64,000 bases of DNA from Parascedosporium putredinis. Lineage: Eukaryota > Ascomycota > Sordariomycetes > Microascales > Microascaceae. Numbering within the stretch: position 1 is the stretch's first letter; every line of letters begins with the position of its first letter. The stretch lies in the NCBI GenBank assembly GCA_949357655.1, contig CASHTG010000012.1:1612001-1676000 (forward strand), in the 5' to 3' direction. The position numbers were made by a program, and so were the translations under genes. The notes beneath the pieces were generated by a model. It was not told where the DNA came from. It saw only the letters and a program-made list of their open reading frames with translations, and did no database searches. Below, piece by piece: positions 1 to 11,390 of the stretch.

Positions 1-288
1 TTCTGAATTTCCTTTTCTCATATGATAGCGGGCCATCTTCCTTTTTGAAGGCGAAACTAATCGCCTCCAGCTATAACCTGAATATAATTAAGCAACCTCG
101 CCCAGTCCTTCTCGTCCTACAGTCCGCCCTCTGCTACTACTCATGTTTTTCATGCTTCCGCCCAAGTGCCGTCCGTCTGTACATTTGGCCGCGTTCCGCA
201 TCCGCTGATACAGCACATCATCCATACAACCCCGCCCCTCCCCCTGCCACCAGAAACGCTGGTCCCGTTGCTTAAATACTTCCCGTTC
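1..288. other. Upstream region of the AIF-like gene
   Basis: CT-rich leader and promoter sequence before the first good start codon. I see no gene of its own here; the open frame across it begins only at a non-ATG codon. Confidence 0.5.
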
Positions 289-2159
289 ATGACTTCCAAG
301 CATCTCCGCCCCCTCCGCAGGCCGACTGTAGCTTTAATACCCCTCCTTCGCCGACACCCTCCTTCTCCCTTACCCATCTGGTTTCTCACACACTCATCCC
401 CCAAGCCCCAAGTCAGATCAATCACCTGCTCCGTTTCAAAGCTCGCGACAATGACGAAGGAATATAAGCTCAAGGGTGTCTCTACCCTCGCGCTCAAGCC
501 CGGAGAAAAGCAAGAGGTCGAAGTCGAAGGCATCGACGAGGGAAAGGTCTTGCTCGTCAATGCTGGAGGCTCGATCCAGGCGTTGGGTTCCAAGTGCACC
601 CATTATGGCGCGCCCTTAGTCAAGGGCATCTTGACAGCGTCCGGTCGTCTCACATGCCCATGGCACGGAGGTAAGTCATCCCCATCCTTATCACTTACCC
701 CCATCATCTCTCTCCCAGTTCCTCATTTCTTTGTGCAGCATGCTTCAATGCGAAATCGGGTGATATCGAGGACGCCCCTGCCCTTGACTCCCTTCCAGTC
801 TTTCAAGTAGCCGAGCGCGACGGCGCCGTGTACATTACCGGCGCCGAAGCCGACATCAAATCCGGCCGTCGCAAACCCAACATCCAGTGCCGCGCAGGCG
901 CAGCCTCCAAGAAGCCGCAACAGTCCAAAGTTGTCGTCGTTGGTGGTGGCTCGGGCGCGATTGGGCTGGTGGAGGGGCTAAGAGAGAACGGCTACGAGGA
1001 GCCTTGACCGTCATCTCCTCGGAGGGCTACCTCCCCATCGACAGGCCGAAGCTGTCCAAGGCCTTGATGACAGATCCGGACAAGATTGCGTGGCGGGACG
1101 ATGGGTGGTACGAGAGCGCGGCCGTCGACATGCTCGACGACGAGGTCACCGGCGTCGATTTTGCCCAAAAGTCGTTCAGACCAAGAGCGGAGAGTCGATA
1201 TCCTACTCAAGCTTGTCCTCGCCACCGGTGGCACGCCGAGGAGGCTGCCCCTCGACGGCTTCAAGACTCTCGGAAACATCTTCACCCTCCGGACCATCAA
1301 GGACACGCGCGAGATTGTGGAGGCGGTTGGAGGCAAGGGCAAGAAAATTGCCGTTGTTGGGTCATCCTTTATTGGCATGGAAGTGGCCAAGGCACTCTGC
1401 AGCGATAATTCCGTCACCGTAATCGGCATGGAAAAGGTTGCCCTCGAAAGGGTCATGGGAGAGGTAGTTGGCGCCGGCCTACAAAAGGGTCTCGAATCTC
1501 TCGGTGTCAAGTTTTACATGTCGGCCTCGGTGGACAAGGCGGAGGCTTCCGCCTCGGATTCGAGCAAGGTTGGCGCCGTTCTCCTCAAGGATGGCACGAG
1601 AATCGAAGCCGATCTCGTCATCCTCGGGGTGGGTGTGGCCCCCGCAACCACCTATCTCAAGGAGAACAGCGCCGTCAGTCTCGAAAAGGATGGTTCCCTT
1701 CAGGTCAGCGCCAAGTTCGCCGTCCAGGGTCTCGAGAGCGTGTACGCCATCGGCGACATCGCAACGTTCCCCTACCACGGGCCCGGCGGCGACGGCCGGC
1801 CTACCCGCATCGAGCACTGGTGCGTGGCCCAGAACGCAGGGAGGGCCGTTGCCCGAGACATCACGCACCCTCAAGAAGCCCCATGGCCGTTTGTCCCCGT
1901 CTTCTGGTCTGCGCTGTCGGGCCAGCTGAGATATTGCGGAAATACGGCTGGCGGCTGGGATGACATTGTAATCCAGGGCGACCCGGCGGAGGGCAAGTTT
2001 GTGGCTTACTACTGTCGCGGTGAGACGGTTCTGGCCATGGCTGCCATGGGCAAGGATCCAGTGCTTGCTCAGTGCAGCACGCTAATGTTTGAGAACAAGA
2101 TGCCTTCCAAGAGTCAGCTCGCCGGCGGCCTGGATGTTTTAACCCTCGACGTTAACTGA
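289..2159 (+). CDS. AIF/AIFM3-like Rieske-FAD NAD(P)H oxidoreductase
   Basis: Predicted oxidoreductase of the apoptosis-inducing factor family with an N-terminal Rieske [2Fe-2S] domain, as in human AIFM3. Exons are 289-670 and 739-2159, with a 68-base intron inside the Rieske domain. The two cluster motifs CTHYGAPL and CPWHGACF are complete once spliced. They are followed by a FAD-binding VVVVGGGSGAIG, a NAD-binding VVGSSFIGMEVA and the C-terminal FAD motif VYAIGDIATFP. The in-frame ATG at 289 adds about 54 residues rich in Arg, Pro and Ser before MTKEYKLKG (ATG 451). This looks like a mitochondrial targeting sequence, but 451 is a possible alternative start. Three one-base losses break the frame near 997, 1173 and 1214, each in or beside a short G run. 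Repaired length is about 601 residues. The family call is firm; the physiological substrate is unknown. Confidence 0.88.
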
Positions 2160-4603
2160 AACGTAGATGGGGGCACGAGTCTGTATGGTAGTCACAAGTT
2201 CCTTCTCTTCCTCTGCCTCTACAAAAATTGTACATCTTCCACAGTTCGCATCTTGGTCACTTTGGAACCATAATGCTTTTTATTGTTAGTGTCCGTGAAA
2301 TGCCATCATTCGCTTCAGATACACCTTGTTGTAAGCGTTCGCCGACTGGGATCCTTTTTGTTTCTTCTTCCTCTTTTGAAACCTTCATCGCACTATTTGT
2401 TTTCTTTCTTTCGCGCCCGGCTCCGTTTCATCCCTTCTCCAAATAATAGTTTGCAAACCCTGAAACCCCAACTCGACTTGAATTCCGTGCTAATGAGTGA
2501 GTGAGTTCCTGTTTCACTCAAAGGCGCCCTTCCCTTTCCTGAAGCTGACTTTGGAAACTATTAGGTGCGTGAACGAGGATAAGGAGAGCGGGCCAGGATT
2601 TCCAGCTCCTGGGGTTGGGCTGGGGAAGGCCGTGTCAAGGGAAGCGTGGTGGATGGAAGCAGGACGCTGAAGGTGTTCGGATCAGCGGCCCTGGCTTACC
2701 TGGGCCAGCCTTTCAAGGCGGTGGTGGCCACGGAGCTCTTTGACCTTGACATGGTGGCGCTCCGTCATCCGCCAAGCAAGCAGATGATCAGGTTTGCGTA
2801 GTCCGGGGACAAGAAAATACCTGTGGGGGCCAATAAAAGGGAACGGATGTGGGTGATTGATTTTGTTGATGAAGATGATAGGACGAGGATGCACGAAAAC
2901 GTGTACATGGCGGCCATGTAGCCGGCCAACTCCTTGTTTCTCGGAACATTGGCATCGGAAACATTGAACCAACTGGACTGGTAGGCAGTGGTCAAAAAGC
3001 CAGAGGTTTCCAATGACACTGAGACCATATAATAGTGGACCGAACTGATGCGAGTAGGGAAAATCAATGGGTGATGGGCAAGCTTGACAAACCCTGCTCC
3101 CTTGATTTTGCCACACCAGAGGATTGGATCAATTCGTATTTGGGCCAATGTGGCTTTACAGCCTAGACATAAAGGCGACTGCCTTGAGAGAGAGAGTAAA
3201 CCTTGCTTCTTCCTCTACTTCCTCTGCTTCCTCTGCTTCCTCTACTTCCTCTGCTTCCTCTGCTTCTTCTGCACCTTCTGAGACTTGATCAGACGAGCTG
3301 GATTGGACTATACGTACGCCTTTCGCCACGCTGCTTGTCCTTGCGAGCGGTCATGCCTTATCTCAAAGGATTAGGCCTAGCCTCCCCTCCTTCGTCCCCA
3401 CTCCCGCCCTGATCCCCTTGCCGTTGTTGTTGTTTGAACGTGAGAGACAGTGACGAGAAAAAGAAATGGGATTTAGGATACTAGGGCTCCTTGGCTTGCT
3501 TGGCTCATTGGTGAACGAAGGAATCGGCGCCAAAACCATGGGCAAATCCTCTCAATCGGCTATCAATCGGTGGCATGTGTGAGAGTGCACACGCACACGC
3601 ACGCGCTTTCTTTCATTTATCAATCAATTTGGACTGCATGGTGGGGGAACCATGCATTGATTCCAGATTGAGCGCAATCTGCGGGTTGCGGCCAAAAGCT
3701 GATTGATCTGGAGGTTGGGACGTGAAGTTTGGCGGTGGGTACAAGAGAACCAAGTCCCAAAGCGGTTAAACCAGAACGCGCGACGTCACACCCAAACGCG
3801 CCTTCCACCAAGCCATGTTAGCTAATCCCAACTCTCAAAGGCAAGAAGGCGCCATCAATACCTGTGATTTATGATAATTATCCCCGCCCCGCTTTTCGTC
3901 CCTGGGCCCTTTCGACTTCTTCATGAGAAGTGAGTGAGAGAAAAGTTTCTGCCTCCTGGCTTCTCTTTTGGCAATTTTGCCTGTAGATACCCCAAGGCAA
4001 CCTGTTTCCCCCTCTCCACGATTGTTTTTCAATCTTTTTCCTTTTCTTCTTTCCGTCTCGCGGGCTCCACCGCTCAGCTCGGGTATCGGATCCTTGCCGT
4101 CCTTTGATTCTCACTTCTCGACTCCTCCGAGCCGCGTCCCTCTTAGACATGCATTTTTAGTGTGCGACACTCCTCCCTCCCTCGTCTGCACCCTCTTGCG
4201 GTCTCCGCACACATACTCTCTCGTCCACACAAATTCAGCTGTGCTTCCAGTCTCTCTCGTCCCAAACCGTCACACCCCTCGTCGCCTCGCCTCGGTCCTC
4301 GCCTGGCTTCTTGCCCCATGCCCCTGCGACCTGCGTCCGCCATGCTGACTCGAGCCGTGAGCGGGCAGGAGAAGTAGAGTGCAAACCTTAATCGCCCTCC
4401 TCCGCTCCAGTTCCCGGACCGGTCCCTACTATGACCGGCGACGAGGCCATGGGGTCCTCTCCCCTGTCCGCCCAGCTGCGCGGGATCGTGTGTCCTATGC
4501 ATCTACCGAAACATTGCCCCTACACTGCTGCTGTGGCAATGTTAATTGTGTCGTGTTGAGACACAACTGCTCCATTCTTGATAGCGTTGAGAAAGACGTT
4601 CAT
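2160..4603. other. Intergenic region with long CT-rich leader
   Basis: About 2.4 kb between two genes on the same strand. It holds a CTTCCTCTG-type minisatellite near 3205-3280 and, from about 3960 on, a pyrimidine-rich stretch typical of filamentous fungal promoters and leaders. I see no coding region with convincing homology. Confidence 0.5.
3205..3280. repeat. Minisatellite of CTTCCTCTG/A units
   Basis: About eight imperfect 9-base units of CTTCCTCTG or CTTCCTCTA in tandem, drifting to CTTCTTCTG at the right end. It lies in non-coding sequence. Confidence 0.8.
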
Positions 4604-7275
4604 ATGGCAGCAAAGCTCGGTCAGGTATGGTGTACCCTTCCCTTCGAAGAGGAGACTCATGATGGCTTCGTTTTGCTTCGTTCCGTTCCATATCCTGCGT
4701 TTGCTTTTTTGGCGTCTTCCTCCCTTGCACTTTCAACATTGTCAACCCCTCCCCCTCTTCCCCTCCCTTTTCTGACTATCCCGTGCCTTGTCGTTCTCTT
4801 ACTTCTGCTTCGCCCTCGCGCCATTCTACTATGTCCTACAAGTTGGTTTTATTTGAGGATTCCCCAGATCTTCTTATTGCTTGTCTTGCCCTTGTCTCGA
4901 GATCATCTTCTTTCTGCCTGGCGAGTTTGATGTATCAGAACACCCTGTGCTACTATATTGGCGTCAATTCTGTGTTTCTTCTTCACTTTTCTTTTTAGTT
5001 TACATGCGCTATTCTTCAGCGGCACTATTCTTGCTCGTCGTTGTGCCTCATCATCTGTCGACCTAGACTTGGATCTTTCGTGAAAATGGCCCCCTCGCTA
5101 ACTTTTGCCCTACAGGCACTCTTAGTTCGCCATGAAGCTTATATGGCTGATTCCGAACGTGACCGCGCCGAACTGACCTCACGCATCGTCCAGCTTGAAA
5201 CTGACAAGAAGGAACTCGAAGCCATGAACGCCAAGACCATTGAAGAGAACCGCTTGCTACTCGACCAGCTCGAAGAGTTGAATAACTCTGTCGTCGAATC
5301 TGACAGCCGAATACACCTCCTCGAAGCGAGTCTACAAGCCTCGGAACAGGCCGTCCGCCGCCTCGAAATCACCGCCTCCCGCGCTGCCGACATGGAGCGA
5401 CATATTGCCGCCTTGGAACAGGACCTCGAACAAGCCCAGACCTCTCTCATGACCACTGAGGAAGAGACCAGATCTGCCTCAAAAGGTGGAGGATGGCCGA
5501 ACGCACCATCGCCGATCTTCAGAACCAACTAGAGCTGATGGAGCGTGGTGCGCGTGAGGAGAAGGAACGACAGGCTGAGATTGTAGAACGCATGGAGCGC
5601 CAACGTGAGATTGAAAAGGAGCTGAGCACTGCGGCTGGTCGGCTTAAAGGCGCCGCTGCCGCGAAATCGCTGGGTACGGGGGTGCCGGGCAGCACAAACA
5701 CCGTTGTCTCGCACTTTGTCAGAGATCTTCTACAAGACAATGCGAGCTTGCAGCTCGGTATCGCCGAGTTGCGGGAGCTTCTCGCCAACTCGAGTGACGA
5801 GATTCAGGCTCTTCGGGACTGCCTCGCGCTTCACCAGCCCATCCATGATTCCCCGTCGAATCTCATGGCGGTCAATCTCAGCACTGAGTTAGGGTCGCCA
5901 CAAACCCCCTCAGGTTCTTCCCATGCTTCCTCCCCCACCGCCTCCTCCCTCCCAAGAGGTACATATCCATCATCACTACCACGTCACGCCTAAGAATGAA
6001 GCCCGGAAATCCAAGAAGAGGCATTCCGGGAGGAACTCGTTGTCAGGCTTCCTGCCTGGCACACCTGAGCTATCGTCGCCGGCACTGCCACCCACGATGC
6101 GCGATCAGTGGTTGAGATCCCAGAGCCGCCCCTACCCCGGCGATGGCTCCGTGGTGAATGATTCGGAAGCTGAACCCTCCGTCCGGTGGTCCCGAGCCTC
6201 TAACCTTGTCTCCGAATTTGGCGTATCGACCCTCGCGAGCTCGCCTCGAAGCAACCCACGCTTGTCCATGTTCAGCGGTAGTGTCGCTCTAGACAGTGAA
6301 GGTCCTCCATCTCCATGCACAAGCATCGACCCGCTATCCCCCACTTTTAAACCGGAAAGCAACGGTTTGCGAATACCGAGTGCGACCCTGAGGCCCTCTA
6401 CCCAAGGATTCATGCCCTCTTCTCCTTCTCCTGCTAGCACTACTGCGCTCTCGCTTGGAATTGTAGAGATGCCCTTAACATCCCCACCCTCTCACCTCCA
6501 GGGGCAACCCATTAGTGACCTGACCGTTTTGGAAGGAGATGATGGGGATGGGGATGACAGCTCCTCAACCAGGACCACTACTGGAAGAGATGGTCAAGTC
6601 GTAGACTTTGAACAATCTGGAATCCTGGATGGCATGGTTACCCCGCCGCGGCCGCCGCTTCGCCGGACGGTCTCTCACGAATCCATCATGTCGCTTTCTG
6701 GTGGCCTGGACATACACACTCTTAAAACTCGTCCAAGCCAGTTGACGTTATGTCAACTTGGTAGCGCCCAAGCAATCGTGACTGGGATAACGGCGCAGCC
6801 GACCCTATCAACCCTCAGCGGGAAGCGGGGTGCCGCGTTCTTGCGCGACAGCCTAGCTGCGCTCCCTTCGCCAAGTCCACAGGCCAGAGCAATTTCCAAT
6901 CCTGCCACCTCGTTTGGTACCCTCGGTAGATGGAGAGGCTGGCGCCCATGGGGTGGCAATGCCTCGGGTGGCGGCGCAACGGCCAATGGTTCCGAGGTTC
7001 GCAACGACAACGGCAACAACTCAACCACGATTGAAGGAGATTCAGAAGCCTCATCGACCTCGACAGCGCAAGCCAGCGATCCGACCGCGCCTAGCAAGGC
7101 GCTGGATAGGGACAATGACAAAGATCTTCTCCGCGCCCCAGGAATCAACCAACCTGGTGCTATACCCGGCTTCCAACAGTACTGGGCATCTCAGCGACGC
7201 CGTGGCGCGCCAAGTAAGGTACAACCTGACACCGTGGATCGAGCTGCCCTCCAAGACATTCTCGAGCACTTATAA
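4604..7275 (+). CDS. Conserved fungal coiled-coil protein with HHHYHV motif
   Basis: I know no function for this protein; it resembles an uncharacterised family conserved in filamentous ascomycetes. A short first exon (4604-4624, MAAKLGQ) is joined across a 491-base intron to exon 2 at 5116, which continues in frame with ALLVRHEAYM. Residues about 10-190 are almost continuous heptad-like coiled coil rich in Glu, Leu and Arg. A conserved block, GRLKGAAAAKSL then HFVRDLLQDNA, follows. After it come a Ser/Pro-rich stretch, the motif EVHIHHHYHVT, a basic KKSKKRH-type segment and a long low-complexity C-terminus. The frame shifts near 5476-5479 (one C lost, restoring LKRWRMAERTI) and near 5928-5953 (two lost or one gained). 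Repaired length is about 727 residues. The long coiled coil suggests a scaffold role, which is inference only. Confidence 0.75.
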
Positions 7276-8285
7276 ATACAGAAAAAAACACCATACCCCT
7301 GAAGACTAAACTGAATGATTCCTAACCTTTTCTCTCTTTCCTTTGTTTCAACCTAATCTAGCCATCTTACGCCTCCGCATCGCTGGAGTTTTGGATTACC
7401 CCTCGGACCGCTGCTCATTACACTTTGGTATCGGAGCAAGCCAACCTATATTCAGCCTCCTATCGCTCACTCTTTCTTATGTCTTCTTCTTCTTCTCGCT
7501 GATGGGTATAGTGGGGATGTACATCGTTTCCATGTTTGCTTGCGTTTCTTCTGGACGTATTTTTGGTGAAGAGGTGACACAGCATCGCATTGCGCCGGAG
7601 TCTGGTCTCTTTTTTGTTCTTTTCCCATCCCTTTCCTCCTCTATCTTTCTTTGTCCTTTTCCTTAGCTTAGTACCATTTGATAGGTTGATACCTTGGGGC
7701 GCCTAGTCGCATGCATTGGTCCGAGATACCTTATATCCTTTTGATTTGATACCTATTCACACTTCACCTATCCACATGTCGTAGGATGTCCCGCTACATT
7801 AATTAGATTAATATTTATTATACCCTCTCCTTCTGTTTTGAACAGTTTTCGATGACTATGGCCTTCGAGAGGTAGTCGAGTGGCTAACGGCTTGAGATGG
7901 TCAAGATTTTAAAGATTGTAGAAGCGATCGAGAGTGTTATCCACGCCAAGATTGGTATCATCGCGTACATGTAATCAGTAAATTCCTTCCACCGAAGCCC
8001 AAGACTTCGCGCAGGATAGGACTTCTCCTCGATGCACCGTCAAGCAAATATGAAATCAAAAGGAAGATGAAGCAAAAAGAAACCCCAAAATCATATCCCG
8101 CAGTGTGCCCCATCCAAAATAATCCCACTCCGCGCGTGATTTATACATGTATGCAAAACAAAGAATGGGATATATATATTATGTCGTTCACTCATGTGTT
8201 TGACTTGTCTAAAAGCCCTCCGAGCTCTCCATCACTCGCACAGATGCTCATTGGATTTAGTTAGAGAAGAAGTAGGTCGTAGGTC
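7276..8285. other. Convergent intergenic region
   Basis: About 1 kb of T-rich and A-rich 3' flanking sequence between two genes that point at each other. It is consistent with two 3' UTRs. No further gene is seen. Confidence 0.5.
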
Positions 8286-11200
8286 TTAGCCAAGCCAATC
8301 CCTGCTCGCATCTACGGCAAATGTACCAAAGTTGATGTATTCCGCGGTGACGGGAATCCCACCGTTCACCTCGCCGTTAGTTCGGTTCATCGCGGAACCA
8401 TCTGCCAAACCTCCCGAGGTCCCGGATTCAACTATACCAGGCGTCATTTGATAGAGCGCATTTTCTCCACCGGCCGGCAGGCGCGGGTAGTTGAACCAGT
8501 GGAATACGTCAAAGTACTCTAGCTCGTTTGGTGCCGGCGTCCGAGCCGGCGTGATACTCGGCATACGGGTGGGCTCGGCATTCACCCCGTTTCCGGGACC
8601 ATGGTTGGCAAAGGAATTGGGGGCGCCGTGGCGAGGCTGATGGGCAATAAGCCATTCGAGGTCAAAGGCTGTGCGCCTCATATCGGCAAGGATCTTGATC
8701 GACTTGGGTGTCACGCCATCGCCCTGCCTTTCGCTATCCTGGTACTCGTCGAGAACGCGTTGGAGAAGCTGGGCATATCTGCTTGCGACCTGCCAATGCT
8801 TCCCCATCTCGCACAAAGCCGATAGAAATACATCAATGTGTGACGATAATGGGTGCTCCATCGTTGAAGCGTGGACGAGAAGCAGCCGCGCGGCAACCCA
8901 TGTAGAGAAGGCGAAAGGCGGACCAAGCTTATCCAACAGGCCATTCGAAACAACATACTCGTACAAGGCGGCAATGTTCTCAACCGCAAGCTGGCAGCGC
9001 TGCATCGCAGCGTAGGAGGGTGCGAATAGCGCAGACCTCATTGTTGGGTAAGCGGCGGAAGAGTGGAGTCGAATGATGGTTGTGTGAAAGGTTGCTTGGA
9101 GCATAACCCAGGAGCACGTCGCCGCCTTGTTCCCCGCCGACTGGTAGGCTATATTTCCCAGTTCGGCAGGAAGGCCAACTTGCCATTGCGACAGCAGAGA
9201 ATCGAGTTCTTTATATCGCCTCTGCCACCGCTCCACATCCGATGCGGTGCTAATATCCACTGGCTCTTTCAGAAACAGGTGGATCTGGGATAGGATTGAG
9301 AGGATATCAATGTAATACGCGAAAGCACCGAGGTTCTCGGGTCGCCCAAGGCCTGGCTCCGACATGGCATCTACTGCCCCTTGGCCGCTTCGGTACCAAC
9401 GGGTTTCGACTTTTGGTTTTTCGCCCAAAGCTCATCTCGACAAGGCAGCTTTCTATCAATATCTGACTCACCCAGGGCGAAGTCAAAGGCGGTAACGATT
9501 GTGGCATATCTATCTAATAAATAGACCATCCAGAACAGGCGCCGCCTGATTCTTCCTCAATAAAGTCTTTTGGCTCCGGTAATATCGTTGCACGGAGCGT
9601 AGAGATGGAGTGGAGACTCGAGGGAACCCCAACGAATGGCTCTCCACCGCGAGGCCGATCTGGACCACAGCACGAGTGATCAGCGCCATGATGTTCCAGC
9701 TCGGAGGGCCATGGGTGCTGCCACATAGGTCGAGAGCCAGGATCACGAGGGCCTGGAGAGACTTTACGGAAAGATTATCTAAGCCGTAGAGGAGGACCTT
9801 TCGTTTAGACAGATCGTGGTAATGGCGTCGGTTTTCTTCCGTTAGTCGGCTATCTTGAGAGAAGCGGAGTGTGGTGGTTACAATCGCGTGCAAAAGCACG
9901 CGGTCTGGTTCATCAAGAGGCAATTGGCCGAAGAAGACGTCCATCGTCGTTTTGCGATGGAGAATTGGGCACCAGGTATGTATTTGTTTAAAGTACAGCT
10001 CAACCAGCGCGTATAAAAGGTCGTAAGGCGGCAGTTCCTGTTCTGATCCCACGATAGCAGTGTCAGAGGGCGAGGAGAGAAGATTCGATGGGTTAACCTT
10101 GACATCTGTTCGGTAGTAATCTTGGTTGCGTTGAGGGAGAGAAGGTGCGGCCCCGCCGAGAGTCTGATGGATGGAGTAGCCATCATGCAAGGACGGCACT
10201 GTAGAGGATTGGCCCTGCCCTGCCAGGTTCTTAGCTGCATTTGCGAGTTGGAATCCTTGGGCCTTGGGCTGCTGGATGAAGACGGTGGAATCGGAGTGTT
10301 GGGAGGTATGGATGGGATCAGGGAGTCGGAAAAGGGACCCGGACCCTGTTCTCTCGGGGTACCTTGCTCACTAGCTACGCTAGGTAAGCTAGGGTTGCTG
10401 AGGCGCACGCTTGGCGTAGAAGTGAGATTGTTGACATGGGAGCCATGTGAGGAAGCATTGGCGGCCATGTAGGCCTCTAAAATTTGCGAATGTGTTCGTT
10501 GGACCTCCTCAAGCCTATCCAGACGTTGTTCGAGCTCCTTGCCATACCCAGCGCGGAGCCCGGGTTTCTTGCGTTCCTTATATTCGCAAAGAGCGCCATT
10601 GCGGCTACACCAGCCACAGGACGGCTGTCCACGATCGCATTTGACCTAAATCGTAAGTTTGGGGTTAGTATCGTTGTTTAGGGAGCCGGGGAACGGTTAA
10701 AATGTCGGGGCGACGAGGCCCCGGTGCGCGAGAACAGCGCCACTACGGGCTGTCTCCACGGCGCGAATGGGGAAGTGAGTGATCGGAGAGCGGGGTGGGC
10801 ACCGATGATCACGCGAGGGACCGGGGAGGGTGCTGGTTCGGGGGAATGAGTTTGTACCTTGCGCTGTTTGCAGAGCTCGCACCTAGGAAGCGTAAACAAG
10901 TAAGACATTAGTTACTGCGAGGCAAGAACAGACATGGGGGCCAGACGCTGCTGAGAGTCTCTAGGAAGAGGGAAATAAAGACATAAAGATATCAAGACGG
11001 AATGCTTGTGAGAGGTACGAGCAGCAGCCCGCGTAGATCGGCGAGGGCAGGTTATAGCAACGGTCGGTTGCAACAAGAAAAGAAGAAAAAAGTGACTTAC
11101 GACACAGAAAGCGGCCGCTTGCGCTTTCCTAGACGGACAGAGTCAATATCTTCATTCTCGTTCTCAAGGTCGTCGGCACTATGAATCTGCCCCTCATCGC

Positions 11201-11390
11201 TATCCTGGTCGGTGCTCGGCATGGTAGTGTGGTAGGGATCAAATGGCTGTATCTGGGAGCTCAGAAGCGTTGGTAACGCTGCAGATGGGGATGAGCTAGC
11301 CTCTGACTTTGTTCCGCCGTCTTGCGGAGGCGATTGTTGCCGTTGCTGCGGCTGATGTTGGCTCTGAAGCTGCTGGCTCGACCCCGTCAT
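8286..11390 (-). CDS. Zn(II)2Cys6 transcription factor, RhaR candidate
   Basis: Nuclear fungal binuclear-cluster regulator. On the minus strand, exon 1 (11390-11101) ends in a basic KRKRPLSVS, exon 2 is only 25 bases (10882-10858) and exon 3 runs 10645-8286. Spliced, they give CELCKQRKVKCD-(RGQPS)-CGWC-SRNGALC, a complete C-x2-C-x6-C-x6-C-x2-C-x6-C zinc cluster, followed by a linker and dimerisation helix KELEQRLDRLEEV. The middle region carries the fungal-specific transcription factor domain (for example ELYFKQIHTWCPILHR and RRLFWMVYLLDRY). One-base losses break the frame near 10270, 9628, 9547 and 9410. Repaired length is about 892 residues. The start is the first true ATG in frame. It is transcribed away from the L-rhamnonate dehydratase gene 4.3 kb off. 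From memory, the Aspergillus nidulans rhamnose regulator RhaR sits beside its dehydratase, so I propose the same role here. The zinc-cluster call is firm; the RhaR assignment is inference. Confidence 0.85.

Noticed and set aside
166..288. Upstream extension of the AIF-like protein
   Set aside because: The frame opens at GTG and lacks an ATG before 289.
997..1217. Programmed frameshifting in the AIF-like gene
   Set aside because: There are three separate breaks with no slippery heptamer, and the same kind of break occurs in almost every long gene, so a sequencing cause is simpler.
7343..7666. Small hydrophobic protein downstream of the coiled-coil gene
   Set aside because: The frame starts at a non-ATG codon in T-rich 3' flank. 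The hydrophobic character comes from T-rich codons.
7870..7945. tRNA-like segment (GTCGAGTGGCTAACGGC resembles a Ser/Leu D-arm)
   Set aside because: No matching acceptor stem and no convincing GGTTCGA-type T-arm at the right distance on this strand.
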